From contig JALUUZ010000544.1 of NCBI GenBank assembly GCA_027021095.1, positions 1 through 6,052 on the forward strand: a stretch of DNA of 6,052 nt, given 5' to 3'. Below, piece after piece: positions 1-4,996 of this stretch. The DNA is from Gammaproteobacteria bacterium. Its GTDB lineage: Bacteria > Pseudomonadota > Gammaproteobacteria > SZUA-21. The notes below the pieces were generated by a model. That model was given only the letters and a program-made list of their open reading frames with translations, was not told the origin of the DNA and did no database searches. The number at the start of each line of letters is the position of its first letter. Position 1 is the stretch's first letter. Both the position numbers and the translations under genes were made by a program.

Positions 1-1
1 C

Positions 2-1135
2 GGCGAACTCGGGGCACGGCTGGACCCGGAGACCTACCAGGGATTTTTAAAGACGCTGAGCCAGGGTATCAACCAGTTGCTGGACGCGATCGTCAATCCA
101 TTAAGTGAAGGAATCGAAACGATGCAGGCGTTGGCTGAAGGCGATCTGACCCGCAGCATGGATGGCGAGTATTCAGGTGAATTCAAGGTCCTGTCCGACG
201 CGGTCAACAGCACGATCGACAACCTGCGAAACATGGTTGGTGATATCGTCAGCTCGAGCAGCAATATCAACGTTTCGTCGAACGAGATCGCACAGGGCAA
301 TGCCAACCTGAGCCAGCGTACCGAGGAGCAGGCTTCGAGCCTGGAAGAAACAGCGTCGAGCATGGAGGAGTTGACCGGTACGGTCAAGCAGAATGCGGAC
401 AATGCCCGCCAGGCCAACCAACTGGCGACCAGCGCACGCAGTGAAGCAGAAAAAGGCGGCGAGGTTGCGAGGCGTACCATCGAGGCGATGACCGAGATCA
501 ACAGCAGCAGCAAGAAGATCGCTGATATCATCGGTGTCATCGACGAGATCGCGTTTCAGACCAACCTGCTGGCGCTGAATGCAGCGGTCGAAGCGGCACG
601 GGCCGGAGAGCAGGGCAGAGGTTTTGCGGTCGTGGCTTCCGAGGTGCGTAATCTCGCACAGCGCAGTGCCGGTGCGGCCAAGGAGATCAAGTCCTTGATC
701 AAAGACAGTGTCGAGAAGGTCGAAGAAGGCTCCAAGCTGGTCAACGACACAGGCAAGTCGCTCGATGAGATCGTCGGTTCGGTCAAGAAGGTCAGCGACA
801 TCATCGCCGAAATCGCCGCGGCCAGCCAGGAGCAGGCCTCCGGGATCGAACAGGTCAACAAGACGGTCATGCAGATGGACGAGATGACACAGCAGAATGC
901 GGCGTTGGTGGAACAGGCCGCGTCTGCGAGTGCGTCATTGAATGATCAGGCCGAAGGGCTGAATAAACTGATGCAGTTTTTCAACCTCGGTGACGATGTG
1001 GAGCTGACGCAGTCTTCCGGTAAGCCGAGTTTCTCCACGGCCCCGGCGGCACGGGAGCACAAACCGGCTCCGCAGCGGCATCGGGCGCCGAAGAAGTCCG
1101 GACAGACCGATTCGGATGAATGGGAAGAGTTCTAG
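2..1135 (+). CDS. Methyl-accepting chemotaxis protein, C-terminal part (5' end outside the window)
   Basis: This is the cytoplasmic signalling part of a chemoreceptor, which controls the CheA kinase through CheW and is methylated on glutamates for adaptation. The frame is open from base 2, giving 377 visible residues; the sensor, membrane segments and true start are missing. Visible residues 1-75 hold HAMP-type modules. Residues 105-125 form the first methylation helix, with E109, E116 and E123 at Tsr-like seven-residue spacing. Residues 182-212 form the hairpin tip (EIAFQTNLLALNAAVEAARA), nearly identical to Tsr/Tar. The match runs without gaps through both arms, which fits the 36-heptad class. 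A Pro/Ala/Lys-rich linker (about 338-370) leads to the C-terminus EWEEF, a CheR/CheB tether of the W-x-x-F type. cheR follows 57 nt downstream. The family is certain; the ligand cannot be told. Confidence 0.96.
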   Translation, partial: GELGARLDPETYQGFLKTLSQGINQLLDAIVNPLSEGIETMQALAEGDLTRSMDGEYSGEFKVLSDAVNSTIDNLRNMVGDIVSSSSNINVSSNEIAQGNANLSQRTEEQASSLEETASSMEELTGTVKQNADNARQANQLATSARSEAEKGGEVARRTIEAMTEINSSSKKIADIIGVIDEIAFQTNLLALNAAVEAARAGEQGRGFAVVASEVRNLAQRSAGAAKEIKSLIKDSVEKVEEGSKLVNDTGKSLDEIVGSVKKVSDIIAEIAAASQEQASGIEQVNKTVMQMDEMTQQNAALVEQAASASASLNDQAEGLNKLMQFFNLGDDVELTQSSGKPSFSTAPAAREHKPAPQRHRAPKKSGQTDSDEWEEF

Positions 1136-1178
1136 GCTGCTTCGTGCTGCTGTCAGGAATGTTGTCGTCGACTGAGCC

Positions 1179-1183
1179 GAGGA
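1179..1183 (+). promoter_or_regulatory. Ribosome binding site of cheR
   Basis: GAGGA lies 9 nt before the ATG at 1193 and is a good Shine-Dalgarno match. It fixes the cheR start. The 57-nt gap after the MCP shows no promoter or terminator that I can support, so cheR is probably read from the MCP transcript. Confidence 0.7.
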
Positions 1184-1192
1184 TAGATTGAC

Positions 1193-2029
1193 ATGGCGCT
1201 GGGTAACGAATTCGTCTTTACCGACAGGGACTTCAATTACATTCGTAAACTGGTGGACGAGAACACCGGGATCGTGCTCGCTGAGGCGAAGCGGCAGATG
1301 ATCTACAGCCGTCTGGCACGGCGTCTACGGGCATTAGGTTTGAAGGATTTCAACAGTTATTGCAAGCTGTTGAAAGGTGGCGATCAAAGCGAGTTCCGTA
1401 ATTTCGTCAATGCGGTGACGACCAACCTGACCTCGTTTTTTCGCGAGCAGCACCATTTCGATTTTCTCAAGAAACAGCTGTTGCCGGAACTGGAGCGGCA
1501 AAATGACCTGTCCCACAAGATCAGGATCTGGTCGGCAGGCTGCTCCACTGGTGAGGAGCCCTATTCGCTGGCCATCACGTTGAGTGAGTATTTTCGCAAC
1601 AAGCCGGGCTGGGACATCAAGATACTGGCGACAGACCTGGATACCAACGTGCTGGCCACTGCTGAAGCCGGGATCTATGCGGCAGAGAAGATAGAGGGCC
1701 TGTCGAAACTGCACAAGACGACCTGGTTTAAAAAAGGGCGGGGTGAAAACGAGGGCATGGTGCGGGTCAATCCGGCACTGAAGGAAATGATCCGTTTCCG
1801 TCAGCTCAACCTGATGTATGAATGGCCGTTCAAAGGGCCGTTCGACTTTATCTTCTGCCGCAACGTGATTATCTATTTCAGCAAAGACACCCAACGGGGC
1901 TTAGTGGACAGGTATGCCAACAAGCTGCGTGAGCAGGGCCATTTGTTTCTAGGGCATTCGGAATCCCTGTTCAAGGTCACAGACCGGTTTGAACTCGTCG
2001 GTCATACCATTTACAAAAAGAAGCGATGA
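1193..2029 (+). CDS. cheR: CheR, chemotaxis receptor glutamate O-methyltransferase
   Basis: CheR transfers a methyl group from S-adenosylmethionine to receptor glutamates and raises kinase activity during adaptation. The 278 residues are the usual family length. The N-terminal helical domain (about 5-90) ends in TNLTSFFRE (77-85), the conserved substrate-proximal segment. The SAM-binding Rossmann domain shows WSAGCSTGEEPYS (113-125), ATDLD (146-150), FCRNVIIYF (221-229) and GHSESL (254-259). The beta-subdomain loop has G182-x-G184-xxx-G188-xx-R191, aligning with E. coli CheR at the receptor-pentapeptide site, so this should be a tether-dependent CheR. That agrees with the EWEEF end of the MCP just upstream. 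The start at 1193 has a good ribosome binding site, and the stop lies 1 nt before the cheD ATG. No key residue appears to be missing. Confidence 0.98.
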   Translation: MALGNEFVFTDRDFNYIRKLVDENTGIVLAEAKRQMIYSRLARRLRALGLKDFNSYCKLLKGGDQSEFRNFVNAVTTNLTSFFREQHHFDFLKKQLLPELERQNDLSHKIRIWSAGCSTGEEPYSLAITLSEYFRNKPGWDIKILATDLDTNVLATAEAGIYAAEKIEGLSKLHKTTWFKKGRGENEGMVRVNPALKEMIRFRQLNLMYEWPFKGPFDFIFCRNVIIYFSKDTQRGLVDRYANKLREQGHLFLGHSESLFKVTDRFELVGHTIYKKKR

Positions 2030-2030
2030 T

Positions 2031-2687
2031 ATGCCTGGACTCAAAGCCCCTTACCCGACTCCCACTTACGCCAAGCCCAGGGCGCTGCGTGGTTTCAACA
2101 ATATCAACCGTTACTGGGATAAAATCAACGGCTTGTACGCGGCCAAGATACTGCCGGGTGAGTATTATGTGACAGCCGAAGACGAGGTGATCGTGACCGT
2201 GCTGGGATCATGTGTGTCGGCCTGTATACGTGACCCAAAGGCCGGAGTCGGCGGGATGAATCATTTTATGCTCCCGGCCGGCAGTACGCTGGACAACGTC
2301 TATGACAAGGATTATCTCAGCAGTTCGGCACGCTACGGCAATTTCGCGATGGAGCACCTGATCAACAGTATTCTGAAGGCAGGCGGACGTAAGCAGAACC
2401 TGGAGGTCAAGATCGTCGGCGGTGGCCAGATCATCGCCAACATGACCAATATCGGCAGAAAGAATATCGAATTCGTCAGGTGCTACCTGCAGACCGAGGG
2501 CCTGCGCATCCTGGCCGAGGATGTCGGTGATGTGTATCCGCGCAAACTGCAGTACTTTCCCAAGACTGGGAAGGTGCGTGTCAAAAAGCTGCAGAAGATG
2601 CATAACAACACGATTATCGACAGAGAGAAACAGTACAAGGATCAGATCGAGCGGAAGCCTGTCTCCGGTGATATCGAGTTGTTCTAG
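2031..2687 (+). CDS. cheD: CheD, chemoreceptor glutamine deamidase
   Basis: CheD hydrolyses selected receptor glutamines to glutamate, making them methylatable, and in some bacteria interacts with CheC. From the ATG at 2031 the protein has 218 residues. The catalytic cysteine is C61 in VLGSCVSACIRD and the catalytic histidine is H78 in GGMNHFMLP. Their 17-residue spacing equals that of Thermotoga CheD (C27/H44). T56 is the likely third conserved residue. A glycine-rich KIVGGGQII segment (127-135) is also typical. The protein is longer than the minimal CheD of about 160 residues: it has about 40 extra residues before the core and a charged C-terminal tail. The frame is open to a TTG at 1989 inside cheR, but the ATG one base after the cheR stop is the better start and implies translational coupling. 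No cheC is visible. Confidence 0.97.
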   Translation: MPGLKAPYPTPTYAKPRALRGFNNINRYWDKINGLYAAKILPGEYYVTAEDEVIVTVLGSCVSACIRDPKAGVGGMNHFMLPAGSTLDNVYDKDYLSSSARYGNFAMEHLINSILKAGGRKQNLEVKIVGGGQIIANMTNIGRKNIEFVRCYLQTEGLRILAEDVGDVYPRKLQYFPKTGKVRVKKLQKMHNNTIIDREKQYKDQIERKPVSGDIELF

Positions 2688-2691
2688 GTCC

Positions 2692-2697
2692 AGGTGA
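2692..2697 (+). promoter_or_regulatory. Ribosome binding site of cheB
   Basis: AGGTGA lies just after the cheD stop, ending 3 nt before the ATG at 2701. The spacing is short but usable, and it supports this ATG as the cheB start. Confidence 0.55.
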
Positions 2698-2700
2698 ATC

Positions 2701-3810
2701 ATGCAGACACAACAACTAAACAAAAACAGCAGGAACAAAATCAAGGTGCTGGTCATCGATGATTCAGCGCTGGTCAGGCAGCTGTTGACTGAACTGTTGA
2801 ACAGTGACCCGAAGATCGAAGTGGTTGGTTCGGCACCGGATCCCTATATCGCGCGTGAAAAGATCAAGAAACTGAAACCGGACGTGCTGACACTGGATGT
2901 GGAAATGCCGCGCATGGACGGGCTGACGTTCTTGAGCAACCTGATGCGGCTGCATCCGCTGCCGGTGCTGATGGTGTCGTCACTGACCGAGAAAGGGGCG
3001 GACGTCACGCTGCAGGCACTGGAGCTGGGCGCGGTGGATTTCGTTTCCAAGCCCAAGGAAAGTCTGAGCAGCAGTTTCAGCGATTATCGTGATGAGATCG
3101 TCGCCAAGGTCAAGATGGCTGCAGCAGCCAATGTCAGCGCCAGGGAACGACGCCAGCCGGCAGAAACCAGGCTCGAGGTACAGCCGAAAAATACCGCGGA
3201 TGCGATTTTGAAGAAAAAGAAAGCCAGGCCGTTTAAAACCACCGACAAGATCATTGCCATCGGCGCGTCGACCGGGGGGACGGAGGCGATCAAGGAGGTG
3301 CTGATCAACCTGCCGGCCGACACACCCGGCATCGTGATTACCCAGCATATCCCGGAGGCCTTCAGTGAATCCTTCGCCAAACGTATGGACAGCCTGTCAG
3401 CGATGCATGTCTGCCAGGCGCGTGACGGCCAGCAGATCATTCCGGGACACGTCTATATTGCACCTGGCGGATGCCATCTGTTGGTGGTGTGTAACGGCAC
3501 GCAATATGTCTGCAAACTCAATCATGGTCCGCCGGTAAATCGGCACAAACCGTCAGTCGACGTGTTGTTTCGTTCAGTTGCACAAAACGCGGGTGCCAAT
3601 GCCATTGGCGTGATTCTGACCGGGATGGGTAACGATGGAGCCGCCGGGCTGCAGGAAATGCACGAAGCCGGCGCGCCGACGATCGCCCAGGACCAGAAAA
3701 CCAGCGTGGTCTGGGGCATGCCCGGTGAGGCGGTCAAGCTTGGCTGTGTCGACGTCGAGCTGGCGCTGGAACGTATTGCCGCGAAGCTGGTCACATTCAG
3801 CAAAGAATAG
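2701..3810 (+). CDS. cheB: CheB, chemotaxis response-regulator protein-glutamate methylesterase/deamidase
   Basis: CheB removes methyl groups from receptor glutamates and can deamidate glutamines; CheA phosphorylation of its receiver domain activates it. The receiver domain (about 14-135) has the acidic pair D20/D21, phospho-acceptor D66 in LTLDVEMPRMDG, switch residues S93/S94 and K117 in FVSKP. A Lys/Arg-rich linker (about 140-182) follows. The methylesterase domain (about 183-367) has triad S190 (GASTGG), H216 (TQHIPEAFS) and D312 (GMGNDGAAG). The Ser-His and His-Asp spacings (26 and 96) equal those of E. coli CheB S164/H190/D286. At 369 residues it is slightly longer than the E. coli enzyme, mainly in the N-terminal tail and linker. 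It is complete and opposes the CheR encoded two genes upstream. It is probably the last gene of the chemotaxis block. Confidence 0.98.
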   Translation: MQTQQLNKNSRNKIKVLVIDDSALVRQLLTELLNSDPKIEVVGSAPDPYIAREKIKKLKPDVLTLDVEMPRMDGLTFLSNLMRLHPLPVLMVSSLTEKGADVTLQALELGAVDFVSKPKESLSSSFSDYRDEIVAKVKMAAAANVSARERRQPAETRLEVQPKNTADAILKKKKARPFKTTDKIIAIGASTGGTEAIKEVLINLPADTPGIVITQHIPEAFSESFAKRMDSLSAMHVCQARDGQQIIPGHVYIAPGGCHLLVVCNGTQYVCKLNHGPPVNRHKPSVDVLFRSVAQNAGANAIGVILTGMGNDGAAGLQEMHEAGAPTIAQDQKTSVVWGMPGEAVKLGCVDVELALERIAAKLVTFSKE

Positions 3811-3877
3811 GATTATCTTTTGGCCGATTCCATGCTAGATTTAGGCTTATTGCCTGAAAATACGCTTGCGCTGTGTT

Positions 3878-3906
3878 TTGCTCACTTCAGTAGATAGGTG
3901 TAAACT
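3878..3906 (+). promoter_or_regulatory. Weak sigma70-like promoter candidate before the phosphatase gene
   Basis: TTGCTC (3878-3883) and TAAACT (3901-3906) are separated by 17 nt and match the sigma70 hexamers at 3 and 4 of 6 positions. It is the best arrangement I found in the 195-nt gap after cheB, and the gap length suggests that the phosphatase gene has its own promoter. A match of this quality can arise by chance. Confidence 0.25.
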
Positions 3907-3934
3907 TGCTATTTAACCTCATGGCGGGCGGACA

Positions 3935-3986
3935 CCTGAGGCAGACACGGGAATAGACGCGGGGACGGCTTCAGGCAGACTGTCCC
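3935..3986 (+). repeat. Overlapping inverted repeats and an 8-bp direct repeat before the phosphatase gene
   Basis: Two stems compete for 3968. The first is 3935-3942 with 3968-3975 (8 pairs, one G-U, 25-nt loop). The second is 3962-3968 with 3980-3986 (7 pairs, one G-U, 11-nt loop). AGGCAGAC occurs twice, at 3939-3946 and 3973-3980. CCTGA at 3935-3939 could also pair with TCAGG at 3989-3993, which includes the likely ribosome binding site. This could be an operator or a translational control leader, or only chance pairing in GC-rich DNA. Confidence 0.35.
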
Positions 3987-4005
3987 GGTCAGGAATCGAA
4001 CAGCC

Positions 4006-4845
4006 ATGGAATTCATCACCACGAGCAGCAGCGATCACAGTCAAGACATCATCATGGGAAAACCGGCGACGGAGCAGTGGACAGTAGGTGCGGCAAGCAT
4101 TATCGGCAGCAGAGAGACACAGCAGGACAGTTTTTTATTCGACTATCTACCTGTCTCCGCTCAACAGGATGCCGGGTCCGCCAAGGCGCTGGTTGCCGTG
4201 GTCGCCGACGGTGTTGGCGGCGCGGTATCAGGTGATATTGCCAGCCGCTTGGCCGTTGAACATTTCGTCACTACCAGCGATGAGTTGTACCGTGCCGGGG
4301 AATCGAGCGCCAGGCTGCTGTCTGCCGCCTTGCAGGACTCGAACCGGGCAATCTCCGAGGCAATCACAAAAGATACCGCGCTTGGCGGCATGGCGACTAC
4401 CCTTGTCGGTGTGTTGATCGATCAGCGTGGCATGGTCTGGGCTAGTGTCGGTGACAGCCACCTGTACCTGCTCAGGCAGCAGAAGATCGAAAAATTGAAT
4501 AAAGATCATAGTCTTGGAGCGCTTATCGACGACCAGTACGCAAAAGGTGAGATCAGCAAGGAGGAAGCCGAAAACAGCCTGTACCGCAATGTGATTCTCA
4601 GCTGCCTGTCGGGTGAGAAAATAGAGCTGATCGATATCAATGCAGAGCCTTTCACGTTGCAGGCCCACGACCGTATCCTGGTCGCCAGCGATGGTCTCGA
4701 TACGCTAAGCAGTGACGAAATCTTGTCCATTTGCCTGGCCACACCAGGCAGCCAGGACTGCGCAGACACGCTGCTTCAACAGGTCCAGAACCAAAACGCC
4801 CCACACCAGGACAATGCGACGGTCCTGGTCATCGACTGCACCTGA
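4006..4845 (+). CDS. PP2C-family Ser/Thr protein phosphatase (PrpC/Stp1/PppA-like)
   Basis: This is a metal-dependent (Mn/Mg) phosphatase that would remove phosphate from serine or threonine of proteins; the substrate is unknown. The 279 residues form a single PP2C domain: RETQQDS (36-42) with D41, VVADGVGGAVSGDIAS (65-80) with metal ligands D68/G69, GMATTLVG (128-135), SVGDSHLYLL (147-156), LVASDGLDTL (225-234) with D229, and DNATVLVID (269-277) with D269. The expected metal-binding acidic residues are all present. No signal peptide or membrane segment is visible, so it should be cytoplasmic. The ATG at 4006 has AGGA 11 nt upstream; an in-frame ATG at 4054 has no such site. Such phosphatases usually oppose a Hanks-type kinase and often neighbour FHA-domain genes, but neither is visible here. 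An RsbU/SpoIIE-type role is less likely because there is no sensor domain or anti-sigma partner. Confidence 0.94.
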   Translation: MEFITTSSSDHSQDIIMGKPATEQWTVGAASIIGSRETQQDSFLFDYLPVSAQQDAGSAKALVAVVADGVGGAVSGDIASRLAVEHFVTTSDELYRAGESSARLLSAALQDSNRAISEAITKDTALGGMATTLVGVLIDQRGMVWASVGDSHLYLLRQQKIEKLNKDHSLGALIDDQYAKGEISKEEAENSLYRNVILSCLSGEKIELIDINAEPFTLQAHDRILVASDGLDTLSSDEILSICLATPGSQDCADTLLQQVQNQNAPHQDNATVLVIDCT

Positions 4846-4864
4846 TGCGGGCTAGCAGGAACTT

Positions 4865-4893
4865 CTGACGTTATCAAGGTTTCCGATTATAAT
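4865..4893 (+). promoter_or_regulatory. Strong sigma70-like promoter of the protease gene
   Basis: CTGACG (4865-4870, 4 of 6 matches to TTGACA), an exact 17-nt spacer and a perfect TATAAT (4888-4893), followed by an AT-rich stretch, make this the best promoter in the window. The start point would be near 4900, 20 nt after the phosphatase stop codon at its upstream edge. It would give the protease gene its own transcript with a leader of about 97 nt. Confidence 0.65.
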
Positions 4894-4901
4894 TAATTCT
4901 T

Positions 4902-4976
4902 TGGCAGCCGGTTGGCGTCGAATCTCTGGTGTGATCGGAAATACAGCCTGGATTTCCGGTCGGGACCGGCCTGCCA
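4902..4976 (+). promoter_or_regulatory. Structured 5' leader candidate of the protease gene
   Basis: An outer stem pairs 4902-4913 with 4964-4976 (12 pairs, one G-U, one bulged C at 4970). It encloses a 10-pair hairpin, 4933-4942 with 4952-4961 (one G-U, 9-nt loop). A competing short hairpin, CCGGT (4956-4960) with ACCGG (4965-4969), would break both. The structure begins almost exactly at the predicted transcript start and ends 7 nt before the GGGGA ribosome binding site at 4984-4988. I recognise no known riboswitch. It could be a regulatory RNA leader, a 5' stabilising structure or a protein target. Pairing was read by eye; no energies were computed. Confidence 0.45.
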
Positions 4977-4983
4977 TCGTTTT

Positions 4984-4988
4984 GGGGA
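4984..4988 (+). promoter_or_regulatory. Ribosome binding site of the protease gene
   Basis: GGGGA lies 8 nt before the ATG at 4997, which is in frame with the protease motifs. It supports this start, which also places a hydrophobic membrane segment directly at the N-terminus. An earlier ATG at 4988 meets a stop after two codons. Confidence 0.6.
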
Positions 4989-4996
4989 TGAACTGA

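Noticed and set aside
1171..1183. Sigma28 -10-like GCCGAGGA before cheR
   Set aside because: No TAAA-type -35 element lies at the required distance, and the GAGGA part is explained by the ribosome binding site.
1334..1894. Long open frame on the - strand opposite cheR (186 codons), and similar ones opposite the MCP, cheD, cheB and the protease
   Set aside because: They mirror strongly conserved + strand genes, show no recognisable motifs, and are expected from codon bias in GC-rich coding DNA.
1989..2030. Upstream TTG start for cheD inside the cheR 3' end
   Set aside because: It would add 14 residues overlapping cheR without a ribosome binding site; the ATG at 2031 directly after the cheR stop is better.
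2670..2684. C-terminal GDIELF of CheD as a receptor-like tether
   Set aside because: It lacks the first aromatic residue of the W/F-x-x-F tether, and similar ELF endings are, as I recall, common in proteobacterial CheD.
3840..3860. Possible terminator after cheB (AGGC-ttatt-GCCT hairpin)
   Set aside because: The stem is four pairs plus three A-T pairs across a bulge, and no T-run follows on either strand.
4956..4983. Intrinsic terminator in the protease leader (CCGGT/ACCGG hairpin, then TTTT at 4980-4983)
   Set aside because: The T-run is only four bases and lies about 10 nt after the stem, too far for a standard terminator; kept only as an alternative fold.
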